Of a stretch of DNA of 64,000 nucleotides, positions 8,056 through 17,338 are shown in pieces. A model generated the notes under the pieces. The model had not been told where the DNA came from. It was given only the letters and a program-made list of their open reading frames with translations, and ran no database searches. This DNA is from Desulfomonile tiedjei DSM 6799 (GTDB lineage Bacteria > Desulfobacterota > Desulfomonilia > Desulfomonilales > Desulfomonilaceae). The stretch's first letter is position 1. The number at the start of each line of letters is the position of its first letter. The stretch lies in NCBI RefSeq assembly GCF_000266945.1, contig NC_018025.1, positions 62,001 through 126,000 of the forward strand. Direction: 5' to 3'. Both the position numbers and the translations under genes were made by a program.

Positions 8056-9642
8056 ATGTTGATTATGGAAATGCTGGCCCGAAACTCTCGGATGTATGGA
8101 TCGGAAACAGCGCTTATCGAGCGTGAACCAGCCAAGAACAGGCGAACCGAAATCACCTGGACCGATTTCGACGCTCAGGCAAACAGAACCGCACATGTTC
8201 TCTTGAAAAAGGGCATAGAAAAAGGGGACCGAGTAGTCCAACTGATGATGAACTGCATCGATTGGCTGCCTGTGTATTTCGGGATCCTGCGGACCGGTGC
8301 TTGGGCGGTTCCTCTGAATTTCAGGTTCGATCACGCTACGATAAAACGCTGTACACAACTCGCAGAAGCGAAGGTTTTCGTTTTCGGCGAAGAGTTCATC
8401 GATCGCGTCAACGCCATAAAAGATGAACTGAAAACAGTCAAAACCTTTATTTTCGTCGGACCGGAAGAAGTACGGCCACCGTATGCGGAACCCTACTCTT
8501 CCTTGCTGTCGAGCGAAAGTGCCAACGATCCGAATATTCCCATATCGATCTTGGATTGTGCCGCTTTATACTTTACATCAGGAACAACAGGCACTCCAAA
8601 AGCAACACTTCTCACACACAGGAATCTCGAGTCTTCGTGTTATGTCGAGAATTGTCATCATCACCAGATTCATGCAGACAATTTTCTTTGTATCCCTCCT
8701 CTTTATCACACCGGTGCAAAAATGCACTGGTTCGGCAACTTTGTTGTAGGAGCGAAAGCAGTCATTCTCAAGGGCGTTAAGCCTCGATGGATTCTCGAGG
8801 CAATTTCGGAAGAAGACGTGACCATAGTCTGGCTGCTGGTCCCCTGGGCACTGGACATTCTCACAGCCCTGGAAAATGGAGAAATACGTCTTTCAGACTA
8901 CAATTTGGAGCGATGGCGGCTCATGCACATAGGTGCACAGCCCGTGCCTCCAAGTCTCATACGTGACTGGAAACGGGTTTTTCCGCATCACCAGTACGAT
9001 ACCAATTACGGTCTGACCGAATGCACGGGACCGGGATGTGTTCACCTCGGAATGGAAAACCTTCACAAGGTGGGAGCTATTGGCATACCAGGACTGGACT
9101 ACGAGACGCGGATTCTTGACGACCAGCAAAAGCTCGTTGCTCCCGGTCAAATTGGCGAGCTGGCTATCAAAGGACCCGGAGTAATGAAAGAATACTACCG
9201 GAATCCCGAGGCAAGCGAAAGTGTCCTGAAGGATGGCTGGCTCTTGACAGGCGACATGGCAAGGCAAGATGAAGATGGGTTTATTTGGCTCGTTGATCGC
9301 AAGAAAGACATCATCATTACCGGTGGAGAGAACATCTACCCGGTCGAAATAGAAGATTTTCTCCAGGCTCACCCCAAAATCCAGGATGTTGCGGTAATCG
9401 GAATGCCGGATACACGCCTGGGCGAAGTCACAGCAGCGGTGATACAGGTTAAGAGCGGCCACGAACTGACGAAAGAAGAAGTCTTAGCCTATTGCCAGGG
9501 CTTGCCGCGATTCAAGAGACCCAGAGAGATTATCTTTGGGATTATCCCCCGTAATCCTACCGGCAAAATAGAAAAGCCAAGGTTGAGAAAGCAATATTCA
9601 GGCGTTGAATCCAGCTTCAAAGCGGATCCGCTGTCCAAGTAA
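8056..9642 (+). CDS. AMP-binding acyl-CoA synthetase/ligase
   Basis: 528 residues of the ANL superfamily, which activate a carboxylate with ATP to an acyl-adenylate and transfer it to CoA. The phosphate-binding signature YFTSGTTGTPKATLLTH is near residue 175. YGLTECTG (A5) is near 320, TGDMA (A7) near 397, and DRKKDIIITGGENIYPVE (A8) near 413. The acylation lysine is in PTGKIEKPR near residue 510. The chain length suggests a medium/long-chain or aromatic acyl-CoA synthetase, but substrate cannot be deduced. It is monocistronic, preceded by AGGAAG. No beta-oxidation gene is adjacent. Confidence 0.88.
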   Translation: MLIMEMLARNSRMYGSETALIEREPAKNRRTEITWTDFDAQANRTAHVLLKKGIEKGDRVVQLMMNCIDWLPVYFGILRTGAWAVPLNFRFDHATIKRCTQLAEAKVFVFGEEFIDRVNAIKDELKTVKTFIFVGPEEVRPPYAEPYSSLLSSESANDPNIPISILDCAALYFTSGTTGTPKATLLTHRNLESSCYVENCHHHQIHADNFLCIPPLYHTGAKMHWFGNFVVGAKAVILKGVKPRWILEAISEEDVTIVWLLVPWALDILTALENGEIRLSDYNLERWRLMHIGAQPVPPSLIRDWKRVFPHHQYDTNYGLTECTGPGCVHLGMENLHKVGAIGIPGLDYETRILDDQQKLVAPGQIGELAIKGPGVMKEYYRNPEASESVLKDGWLLTGDMARQDEDGFIWLVDRKKDIIITGGENIYPVEIEDFLQAHPKIQDVAVIGMPDTRLGEVTAAVIQVKSGHELTKEEVLAYCQGLPRFKRPREIIFGIIPRNPTGKIEKPRLRKQYSGVESSFKADPLSK

Positions 9643-9826
9643 AAGAGATTTTATCGTTCCCAACTCAGGACTCTCAACCTCAGTACACGGGCTGATTTCC
9701 TGTTCTTCGGGAAGGCCAATCCATTCCGGGCTCGGCGGTCACGCCGGGCCCTCTGCGATTACGCGAGCGTGCCTCGCGTGCCGCCTGTGCACCAACTCAT
9801 ACCATTTCGCAATTATGCATATGTAG

Positions 9827-10190
9827 TCAGTGCCAAAAATTCTGTCGTTTATCCCTCGTTTGAATTACAGGATATTGGTAGGGACCGGCGTCCCTGCCGG
9901 TCCATTCTATCGATATCATTGATCATATTTATACCGATTCTCGAAAGTAATCACGGATTGTGAAGAGCAGTTCCCAGCAATTGGTAGCGCCGGCCTCCGT
10001 GCCGGCGAACAATTCACCAAACAAATCAATAAGTTCTCGCCGGCAGGGACGCCGGCGCTACTGATTCTTCTCATTGCAGGCATTGGATTCCGTCAAGACT
10101 TTCGATAACCGCTATAAGATGTGCCGGCACGGAGGCACGGCACCTACCAATCTTCCTAATCTTCACTCGGTCACTAATTTTGGCAACTGA
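9827..10190 (-). mobile_element. family A element inserted in B and itself carrying an E element
   Basis: Ends TCAGTGCCAAAAATT and AATTTTGGCAACTGA are terminal inverted repeats. The left half has GTTTATCCC, the GGACCGGCGTCCCTGCCGGT hairpin and GATATCATTGATCATATT. The right half has GATGTGCCGGCACGGAGG and CACTCGGTCACTAATTTT. The two halves are separated by a complete E element. Without E the copy is 177 bases. Confidence 0.75.
9930..10116 (+). mobile_element. family E MITE-like element (copy 1)
   Basis: 187 bp. The ends TATACCGATTCTCGAAAGT and the reverse complement TATAGCGGTTATCGAAAGT match at 16 of 19 positions. The interior is an imperfect palindrome around TAGCGCCGGCCTCCGTGCC and its counterpart. 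It is almost identical to the copy at 21368, indicating recent spread. It is non-coding. Confidence 0.8.
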
Positions 10191-10408
10191 TATAAGATGG
10201 CGCAGGCTGAGGTGTTCTGAGCGGAGTGATTAGACGGCCTTGCGTCGCCCGGAGCGAAGGATACCTCCAGCCTGCCAGATTATAAAAAGAAAAGCGAATC
10301 GGTATCAGGGTGGCTGATCATTCCGATTTTAGGCTTGCGAGTCCTCCGTGTGTTTAGTATTAATTAACGGCTAAACCTGTTTTTCACTTGTACTATAAGG
10401 ACACGCCC

Positions 10409-13400
10409 ATGCCAAAACGCAGCGACATCAAGAAAGTTATGATTATAGGCTCAGGGCCGATCGTAATCGGCCAAGCATGCGAGTTCGATTACTCGGGAAC
10501 CCAGGCATGCAAAGCGCTTCGCTCATTGGGATACGAGATAATACTCGTGAATTCGAATCCGGCTACGATTATGACTGATCCGGGAATGGCAGACATTACG
10601 TATATCGAACCGCTAAACCTCCAGACCATGACCAAGATTATCGAACTGGAAAGACCTGACGCGCTGCTTCCCAACTTAGGAGGACAATCGGGCTTGAATC
10701 TCTCTTCGGAATTATATCGCACAGGCGTTTTGGAGAAATACGGAGTAAAGATCATTGGAGTTCAGGCTGATGCCATAGAACGCGGAGAGGACCGAATCGC
10801 TTTCAAAGAGACTATGAATCGCCTCGGAATTGAGATGCCCCGGAGCGACCCGGCATTCAGCGTGGAGGAAGCAGAAAGAATAGCTGATGAGCTGGGTTAC
10901 CCTGTGGTAATCAGGCCGGCATACACCATGGGCGGAACAGGAGGCGGCCTGGTTTACAATGTAGACGAGTTGCGCATTGTGGCGAGCCGCGGCATCGCTG
11001 CCAGCCTCGTTGGGCAAATTTTGGTAGAAGAATCGGTGTTGGGGTGGGAAGAATTGGAGCTGGAAGTCGTCCGTGATGCCAAAAACCAGATGATTACCGT
11101 CTGCTTTATCGAGAATGTGGATGCCATGGGTGTGCACACTGGAGATTCCTTCTGTACCGCTCCCATGCTCACCATCGATTCTAGCTTACAAGAGCGGCTC
11201 CAGAAGCACTCGTACGACATTGTTGAAGCAATCCAGGTAATCGGTGGAACGAATATTCAGTTCGCTCACGATCCCAAAACGGGCCGGGTCGTTGTCATCG
11301 AAATCAACCCACGAACATCGCGTTCTTCCGCACTGGCTTCGAAAGCGACCGGTTTTCCAATAGCTCTGATTTCCGCAATGCTCGCGGGTGGCCTGACCCT
11401 GGATGAAATCCCGTACTGGAGAGACGGCACTTTAGACAAGTACACCCCTTCAGGTGATTATGTCGTGGTGAAGTTCGCACGATGGGCCTTTGAAAAATTC
11501 TCCGGTGCTGTAGACAAGCTGGGAACGCAAATGCGTGCTGTAGGGGAGGTAATGAGCATTGGCAAAACCTACAAAGAAGCTTTCCATAAAGCTATTCGGT
11601 CTCTTGAGACCGGTCGATATGGATTCGGATTTGTCAAAGATTTTCATGAAAAATCGCTTGGTGAGCTTATGGCCCTGTTAAACGAACCTTCGAGTGAACG
11701 ACAGTTCATCATGTACGAAGCTTTGCGAAAAGGAGCGGATGTAGAGATCCTGCACAAGAAAACCCATATCAAGTCCTGGTTCATACAACAAATGAAAGAC
11801 CTGGTGGACCTTGAAGAACAGATTCTTCGGTTCAAAGGAAAGGACATTCCTGATGCACTTCTGGAACGGGCCAAGAAGGACGGCTTCTCCGACCGTTATC
11901 TGGCTAAACTCCTTGAAACCTCGGAAAAAGAGGTGAGGACCAAACGTGAAGCTCTCGGTATCGTAGAAGGATGGGAGCCTGTGCCGGTGAGTGGCGTTGA
12001 AAACGCTGCGTACTACTACTCTACGTACAATGCGCCGGACAGAGTTGAATCGAGTTCAAGACCTAAAATCATGGTTTTGGGAGGAGGTCCCAACCGAATA
12101 GGACAAGGAATAGAATTCGACTATTGTTGTGTTCATGCGGCATTCGCCATCAGGGATGCAGGTTACGAGTCCATTATGGTCAACTGCAATCCCGAGACCG
12201 TGTCCACAGATTACGATACGTCCGATAAGCTCTATTTCGAACCGCTGACTGTGGAAGACGTCCTCAGCATTTACAGAAAAGAAAAACCCGAGGGAGTCAT
12301 TGTGCAATTCGGCGGACAGACTCCCTTGAATATCGCGAGTGAATTGGCTGAAGCCGGAGTCCGAATCATCGGGACATCCCCGGACATCATCGATCTTGCT
12401 GAAGACAGAGACCGTTTTCGAAATATGATGCGGAAACTGAGTATACCGCAGCCGGAATCAGGCATGGCAGGAAGTCTCGATGAAGCTCTGGCAGTAGCAA
12501 AAAGCATTGGCTATCCCTTGATGGTGAGACCGTCGTACGTCCTGGGCGGCCGCGCAATGCAGGTCATTCATGACGAGACAACCCTGACCCGATACATGGA
12601 TGCCGCTGAGGAGGTTTCACGAGAAAGGCCCATTCTCATAGACAAATTCCTCGAAAAAGCTATTGAGGCAGAAGCGGACGCTGTGGCCGACGGAGTAGAC
12701 GCATTCGTCCCGGCAGTAATGGAACACATAGAGCTGGCTGGTATCCATTCGGGTGATTCCGCGTGCGTGATTCCGCCGATCAGTATCCCACCCAAACACC
12801 TTGAGACGATTTACGAGTACACGCGGAAGATTGCAATGGAATTGGGTGTGGTGGGTTTGATGAACATTCAGTACGCGATAGCAAACGATACCGTGTATAT
12901 CCTGGAAGCGAATCCAAGAGCCTCTCGTACTGTGCCGCTCGTTTCTAAAGTGTGCAATATTCCCATGGCACGGATTGCTACACAACTCATGCTTGGCAAG
13001 AAACTCGGGCAATTTTCCACGACTCGCAAGTTGATCAGCCATTACGGTGTGAAAGAAGCCGTTTTTCCGTTCAACATGTTTCCTGAAGTCGACCCGGTGC
13101 TAGGGCCTGAAATGCGATCGACAGGAGAGGTGCTCGGTCTTGCCGATTCCTTCGGACTTGCTTTCTACAAGGCGCAAGAAGCTACCCAAGTTCCCCTTCC
13201 TTCCCGGGGTGTGGTTCTCGTGTCCGTAACGGAGAATGAGCGACCGGCTCTTCTCGAAGTGGTACGACAATTCACGGAATTAGGATTTAAGATTAAGGCT
13301 ACCGCCGGTACTCACCAGTATCTTCAGGAACACGGCGCCCAATCTGAATGCGCCCTCAAGCTGCATGAAGGCCGTCCCCATATCGTAGATCACATTACCA

Positions 13401-13609
13401 ATAAAGAGATTCATCTCGTGATCAACACACCGGACGGTAAAATCAGCAAAGATGACGATTCATATATCCGCAAAGCAGCTATCAGAAACAAGATACCTCA
13501 TATTACGACGATAGCTGCGGCATTCGCGGCTGCTCGAGGAATACGAGCGATAAACCGGACAAAAGCTGACGTAAAATCCATTCAGCGCTATCATGAAGAA
13601 ATCAAATAA
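10409..13609 (+). CDS. carB: carbamoyl-phosphate synthase large subunit
   Basis: 1066 residues, the full family length. It makes carbamoyl phosphate from bicarbonate, glutamine-derived ammonia and two ATP, for pyrimidine and arginine synthesis. The N-terminal half begins KVMIIGSGPIVIGQACEFDYSG and the second half repeats it as KIMVLGGGPNRIGQGIEFDYCC (near residue 550), marking the two ATP-grasp modules. The allosteric MGS-like domain closes the protein (from about 930). The ATG at 10409 has AAGGA nine bases upstream, and an in-frame ATG seven codons earlier overlaps that site. carA is not adjacent. Confidence 0.97.
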   Translation: MPKRSDIKKVMIIGSGPIVIGQACEFDYSGTQACKALRSLGYEIILVNSNPATIMTDPGMADITYIEPLNLQTMTKIIELERPDALLPNLGGQSGLNLSSELYRTGVLEKYGVKIIGVQADAIERGEDRIAFKETMNRLGIEMPRSDPAFSVEEAERIADELGYPVVIRPAYTMGGTGGGLVYNVDELRIVASRGIAASLVGQILVEESVLGWEELELEVVRDAKNQMITVCFIENVDAMGVHTGDSFCTAPMLTIDSSLQERLQKHSYDIVEAIQVIGGTNIQFAHDPKTGRVVVIEINPRTSRSSALASKATGFPIALISAMLAGGLTLDEIPYWRDGTLDKYTPSGDYVVVKFARWAFEKFSGAVDKLGTQMRAVGEVMSIGKTYKEAFHKAIRSLETGRYGFGFVKDFHEKSLGELMALLNEPSSERQFIMYEALRKGADVEILHKKTHIKSWFIQQMKDLVDLEEQILRFKGKDIPDALLERAKKDGFSDRYLAKLLETSEKEVRTKREALGIVEGWEPVPVSGVENAAYYYSTYNAPDRVESSSRPKIMVLGGGPNRIGQGIEFDYCCVHAAFAIRDAGYESIMVNCNPETVSTDYDTSDKLYFEPLTVEDVLSIYRKEKPEGVIVQFGGQTPLNIASELAEAGVRIIGTSPDIIDLAEDRDRFRNMMRKLSIPQPESGMAGSLDEALAVAKSIGYPLMVRPSYVLGGRAMQVIHDETTLTRYMDAAEEVSRERPILIDKFLEKAIEAEADAVADGVDAFVPAVMEHIELAGIHSGDSACVIPPISIPPKHLETIYEYTRKIAMELGVVGLMNIQYAIANDTVYILEANPRASRTVPLVSKVCNIPMARIATQLMLGKKLGQFSTTRKLISHYGVKEAVFPFNMFPEVDPVLGPEMRSTGEVLGLADSFGLAFYKAQEATQVPLPSRGVVLVSVTENERPALLEVVRQFTELGFKIKATAGTHQYLQEHGAQSECALKLHEGRPHIVDHITNKEIHLVINTPDGKISKDDDSYIRKAAIRNKIPHITTIAAAFAAARGIRAINRTKADVKSIQRYHEEIK

Positions 13610-13653
13610 AAATGCCGGTCCCAACGGTTGGAATACGATGATCCAACAATTAT

Positions 13654-13680
13654 GAGGTGCTCTCTCAATGAGAACACCTC
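13654..13680 (+). terminator. hairpin downstream of carB
   Basis: GAGGTGCTCTC pairs with GAGAACACCTC around a TCAAT loop, with one internal mismatch, starting 45 bases after the carB stop. No T-tract follows, so it may be a transcript-end stabiliser rather than an intrinsic terminator. Confidence 0.5.
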
Positions 13681-13797
13681 TATAAGCACACAGTACCATG
13701 CCAATGTAAACTTATGTCACATTCAGATTAAGAGATTATCGGAGAACCTCCGCAAGAAGATCTTCGTCAATTTCCTCGCTTTTATCTGCATGTTGTA

Positions 13798-14241
13798 CTA
13801 TACCAAATTCTTAACAGTTTCCGGATCGGTACAATAAGCGGCATAATCCCCTCGAATGAATTTCAGGGCCGTTCTTTCTTTGTTGATTTCATCTGCGGTC
13901 CTGTATCCAAATCTTCTGATTAGCGGCAGTGGTGGACACCATCCCTGGAGAGCATGCTGGAGGAGAAAGAATCCGATCATTCCCGTGAGAGTCAACCAGT
14001 ACATACTGTGCGACGCAGCCAATATGGTGCTTATCAGAACAATCGTTGAAGCATTTGCCTCGAGGAATCGTTCCGTATCCCATTCGTGATCGAGCTCCTC
14101 GAGTCGAGCATCGATACCTTCCGTGTGAAGCTTGTACTTGTCGATATCCTGGAGTGTCTTCAGTCTGATCTGCTCGTTTACCTCATCATTCGTGTGCAGG
14201 GGAACTCGTTCGTTGGTGGCAGGTATCAATTCTCGCAACAT
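13798..14241 (-). CDS. DUF2892/YgaP-like inner-membrane protein
   Basis: 147 residues. The N-terminal 60 residues are charged and helical (TNERVPLHTNDEVNEQIRLKT). Then come two hydrophobic segments (ASTIVLISTILAASHSMYWL and LTGMIGFFLLQHALQGW) joined by a short turn, and the sequence WCPPLPLIRRFGYRTADEIN. A double helix followed by a W-C-P-P-x-P turn is the pattern of the DUF2892 family; YgaP uses this region as a membrane anchor for rhodanese. No rhodanese domain is present. The start at 14241 has AAAGGAG nine bases upstream; an upstream in-frame reading to 14316 lacks one. Function unknown. Confidence 0.7.
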   Translation of the reverse strand: MLRELIPATNERVPLHTNDEVNEQIRLKTLQDIDKYKLHTEGIDARLEELDHEWDTERFLEANASTIVLISTILAASHSMYWLTLTGMIGFFLLQHALQGWCPPLPLIRRFGYRTADEINKERTALKFIRGDYAAYCTDPETVKNLV

Positions 14242-14389
14242 GAACAATTCTCCTTTCGTCTTTTCAATTGCAGCAATTGGGAAAAATTCTAGGCAATTAT
14301 TATGTATTACAGACAAGCCGCGAGATCGTACTGTTCCAATCCCGAATCAACTCCATCTCAATAGTGGACGTAATAACAGCAGCATGCAT

Positions 14390-15256
14390 CTATAATTCAA
14401 AACCGAACAGTCTCAGAGCGTTTCCCCCAAGTACCGAATCTTGTTCATCTTGCGAGTAGTCTGCTTTCCGCATGAGCCCACCGATTCTTACCCGTTCCGA
14501 AGTAGCATCGAACCAGGGCCAATCCGTTCCGAAGAGCACATGATGGGCTCCGAAAGATCTCAATAATTCGGTGAACTGATCCTCAGTCAATGTATGCGCA
14601 GCATTGGATGTATCGAGAAACAAGTTCGAAGCCGGAGCCAGGTCACGACGCATTCGATCGAAATCATGCATGAGACCGCCCATATGTGCAGCCAAGAAAC
14701 GGAGTCCCGGATGGGACTGTACCAGAATGGACAGCTTTTTCGGTGAAGTAATATGTTCCGGGTCAGCTCCGAAAAATTCGACTCCTTTATCGAACGTGTC
14801 AAACACCAGGACAGGCGACGTTTTGCAGATGTTGCCGATCCGTTCCACTTTTTCCAACAGGAATGCAAATTCCGGAGAACAAATATCGAATTTCTGAGAA
14901 AAACTGGAAAATTTGAAACCGGGTACACCCGAATCCAAAACAAAACGGATCTCCTCCTCAGCGTTCGACATCAGGGGATGCAATGTCGCAAGGGTGCGCA
15001 AACGGGAATACTTTCGAGTGAAACCTATAAATCGTCTGTTTTCCTCTATCACCTTGTCAGACCTGGCAGTGGGGAGTAGCAGGCACAAGTCAATATCATG
15101 CTCTTCTGCATACTCATGAAGAACTCGGGGTTCCAATCTGTCGAACGCCCGATCGACATTCAACTTCAACTCATGGACGAGCTTCGGCCTCATTTTCATA
15201 TCCCGGACAATGCGCTGGGTGAAAATATGGCAATGCGAATCTACATGTATCGGCAT
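14390..15256 (-). CDS. amidohydrolase family 2 metal-dependent hydrolase
   Basis: 288 residues from the ATG at 15256. The metal-binding start IHVDSHCHIF (residues 3-12) is the HxH signature of the amidohydrolase superfamily. KFSSFSQKF follows in place of the strand-4 ligand area, FLAAHMGGLMHDF holds the strand-5/6 His, and HVLFGTDWPWFD provides the catalytic Asp. These are features of Amidohydro_2 (ACMSD/LigW-like) enzymes, which hydrolyse or decarboxylate small ring or carboxylate substrates. The substrate is unknown. The frame is open to a TTG at 15382, but the extra 42 residues look non-native. It is monocistronic. Confidence 0.78.
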   Translation of the reverse strand: MPIHVDSHCHIFTQRIVRDMKMRPKLVHELKLNVDRAFDRLEPRVLHEYAEEHDIDLCLLLPTARSDKVIEENRRFIGFTRKYSRLRTLATLHPLMSNAEEEIRFVLDSGVPGFKFSSFSQKFDICSPEFAFLLEKVERIGNICKTSPVLVFDTFDKGVEFFGADPEHITSPKKLSILVQSHPGLRFLAAHMGGLMHDFDRMRRDLAPASNLFLDTSNAAHTLTEDQFTELLRSFGAHHVLFGTDWPWFDATSERVRIGGLMRKADYSQDEQDSVLGGNALRLFGFEL

Positions 15257-15418
15257 GTCAAACCTGCGTACAATTTTTGAAAAGAATTCGAGTTGTGCAC
15301 AAAGACCCGACGGAAGAAGCATTATAGTCTGCGAACGGAGAATTGTGGATACTCCGCCCATTTTCCTTATCTCCACTTGCAATCAAGAGAAACGAGAATA
15401 AATGTACGAGCAGTTGTC

Positions 15419-15553
15419 TACCATTTCGCAGTTGTGCACATAAGATAGCGAAGGCTGGAGTGTCCCGAGCGGAGTGATTAGACAGCCTTGCGTCGTCCGG
15501 AGCAAAGGATACCTCCAGTCTCCCAGATTATGAAAAGAAAAGCGAATCGGTAT
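15419..15553 (-). mobile_element. family B MITE-like element, full length
   Basis: 135 bp with the ends TACCATTTCGCAG and GCGAATCGGTAT, in opposite orientation to the 1470 copy. It occupies the gap between the amidohydrolase and amphi-Trp genes and ends about 50 bases before the latter's start, so it may carry or displace that gene's upstream signals. Confidence 0.8.
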
Positions 15554-15604
15554 CAGATAATTTGAGTGAACCTGCAGAATTACTGAGCGGAAAAGGAGAT
15601 CTTC

Positions 15605-16006
15605 ATGAAGAACAAAATCGAGGCAAAGGGGACCGTCGAATTCGAGCGTGCTCTCGAGTACTTTGAACGTGCCCTGGAACATTTGAAATCCGGAGATTTG
15701 GTGCTCGCTCAGGGGAGCAAATCGCTTACGTTCCGACCCGAAAAGGTTGTGGAAATAGAAATCGAGCTGGAAGAGGAAAACGGTGAACAGGAGTTTTCCT
15801 TTGAGATGAAATGGAAACCGAATATGAAGACGAAAGAGATGCCCGAGTTCACCTTGTCCTCCTCTTCCAAGCGGACCGAATCCGGGGAACACAGTCGGTA
15901 CCCGGAAGCTGGACACGGTGTCTACGATACCTCAATTGCTAATCTTCACCTATGCCAACGTACCGAAGGGAGCACGGAATCACCGGAACCCTGCTCTGAA
16001 GCATGA
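15605..16006 (+). CDS. amphi-Trp domain-containing protein
   Basis: 133 residues. The first 75 match the small amphi-Trp domain: an amphipathic helix with alternating acidic and hydrophobic residues (FERALEYFERALEHLKSGDL), then a Pro-containing turn (FRPEKVVEIEIELEEE) and the closing FEMKWKP strand with the invariant Trp. The domain is found in archaea and diverse bacteria; function unknown. The last 50 residues are Ser/Thr/Glu-rich, without structure. AAAGGAG sits seven bases before the ATG. The gene is alone. Confidence 0.75.
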   Translation: MKNKIEAKGTVEFERALEYFERALEHLKSGDLVLAQGSKSLTFRPEKVVEIEIELEEENGEQEFSFEMKWKPNMKTKEMPEFTLSSSSKRTESGEHSRYPEAGHGVYDTSIANLHLCQRTEGSTESPEPCSEA

Positions 16007-16030
16007 CGCGAGATTTGGGGGAGAGCCTTA

Positions 16031-16211
16031 GAGACTGTCTCTAAAGTCGAAATTTGTCCCGGATCGTGGCACGAATTTCTCGTCGTCTGCTAGCCTGATT
16101 GTAGGGGCGGGCCTAGTGTCCGCCCAAATAAGGGTAGGCACGAGGTCTACCCCCACAAAGATAGCGAATCGTGGCACGATTTGTAGTTCTGGATAATTTT
16201 GAGACAGTCTC
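16031..16211 (+). mobile_element. family C MITE-like element, perfect ends
   Basis: 181 bp bounded by GAGACTGTCTC and its exact inverse GAGACAGTCTC. Two internal TCGTGGCACGA motifs flank a palindromic middle (GTAGGGGCGGGCC, then GTAGGCACGAGG). No open frame fills it. The flanks TTGGGGGA and TCCCCCAA are themselves inverted, as if C had entered the loop of a pre-existing hairpin. Confidence 0.8.
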
Positions 16212-16317
16212 TGACTTTTCCCCCAAGTGAGCCCTGCATCAACGCTCTTGCTGCGAAGTCTTTCTTGGTTTGTAATGGTATCTTTCAGTTAGTATGAGTA
16301 CTCAAATCTGCCCTTCC

Positions 16318-16346
16318 TTGACAAATTATCACTATCCGTGCTACAT
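16318..16346 (+). promoter_or_regulatory. promoter of the tungstate/molybdate-type module
   Basis: TTGACA (16318-16323), a 17-base spacer and CTACAT (16341-16346), or TACATA with an 18-base spacer. This lies 38 bases upstream of the regulator's ATG. The -35 is perfect and the -10 moderate, compatible with a regulated promoter. Confidence 0.55.
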
Positions 16347-16384
16347 AACAACGCTTCAATAATCAAGACATCTCAGGCATCCAT

Positions 16385-17338
16385 ATGGCTGAAAACCTGC
16401 TTTCCACCAAGGAAGTCGCCAAGCTTCTAAAAATTAACGAAAAAATGGTGTACGCCCTGATCTCCGAAAAGGGGTTACCAGCAACCAAAGTCACGGGCAA
16501 ATGGTTGTTCCCGCAAGACCTTGTAGAGAACTGGATTCACAAGGAGACGGTAAATTTTCCTCATGAACCGGTTCCGCTTCCTGATTATCACGGCTTGCTT
16601 ATTATTGCCGGAAGCAATGACATCCTGTTGGACCGCAGTCTATCTTTGTTCAACAAGAAGTATCCCGAACACGTGGCTATTTTCGGAAATCTCGGCAGCA
16701 TGGGAGGTATTCGAGCACTCAGAAAACGACTGTGCCACGTCGCCACGAGTCATTTATTGGAAGAAGAAGGCCAAGAATACAATTTTGGCGCAGTGAGAGA
16801 AGCGCTGAACGAGATTCCAGCCATCGTGAATTTTTGCCGACGTGAACAAGGTATCCTCGTTGCCAAGGGAAATCCGAAACAGATCGCATCCGTGGCGGAT
16901 TTTGCACGTCCCGATGTTTGTATCGTCAACCGCGCGCCGGGAACGGGAACCAGGCTGCTCGTTAATATGGAGTTGAAGCAGGCCGGCATCGATCCGGAAA
17001 ATGTAAACGGCTATGGCAATGAGGTACATAGGCATCTCGATGTCGGGATCGAGGTTCTCTCGGGGAGAGCCGATGCAGGACCGGCCATTTCAGCCGTCGC
17101 CGGATTGCTCGACCTGGATTTTATACCCATCCGATGGGAACGTTTTGACCTGCTCATATCAAAGGATCGTTTTTTTGATGAAGGCATACAGCTTTTTCTT
17201 TCGCTGCTTCATGAACGCTCCTTTCGAGAGCTCGGAGAAGCATTGAGAGGCTACGAAATGAGTCTCAGTGGAAAAATGGTTTTTGCCCGGGCTGAAAAGG
17301 AACGCCAAGGGCAACTTTCAGAGAGGGAGACAGGATGA
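16385..17338 (+). CDS. HTH regulator fused to a periplasmic-binding-like domain
   Basis: 317 residues. An excisionase/MerR-type helix-turn-helix occupies the N-terminus (LLSTKEVAKLLKINEKMVYAL, residues 5-25; WLFPQDLVENWI is the recognition wing). It is followed by a cytoplasmic binding domain of about 220 residues (from LLIIAGSNDILLDR, near 71). That domain has the RAPGTGTRLLV loop and the RADAGPAISAV strand of PBP-like_2 (PF12727) domains. Such fusions act as oxyanion-sensing regulators of molybdate/tungstate transport. The next gene starts inside its stop codon (ATGA overlap), so regulator and transporter are translated together; autoregulation is likely. Confidence 0.85.
   Translation: MAENLLSTKEVAKLLKINEKMVYALISEKGLPATKVTGKWLFPQDLVENWIHKETVNFPHEPVPLPDYHGLLIIAGSNDILLDRSLSLFNKKYPEHVAIFGNLGSMGGIRALRKRLCHVATSHLLEEEGQEYNFGAVREALNEIPAIVNFCRREQGILVAKGNPKQIASVADFARPDVCIVNRAPGTGTRLLVNMELKQAGIDPENVNGYGNEVHRHLDVGIEVLSGRADAGPAISAVAGLLDLDFIPIRWERFDLLISKDRFFDEGIQLFLSLLHERSFRELGEALRGYEMSLSGKMVFARAEKERQGQLSERETG

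Larger units (their letters stand above)
9799..10305 (-). mobile_element. family B element split by a nested A+E insertion
   Basis: The right end of B, read in reverse (ATACCATTTCGCAATTATGC), is at 9799-9822. The rest of B resumes at about 10191 (TATAAGATGGCGCAGGC) and runs to GAATCGGTAT at 10305. Removing the 364-base insert leaves about 143 bases, the normal B length. The break falls within CATATAAGAT of the intact copies. This is the outermost layer of a three-element nest. Confidence 0.75.
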
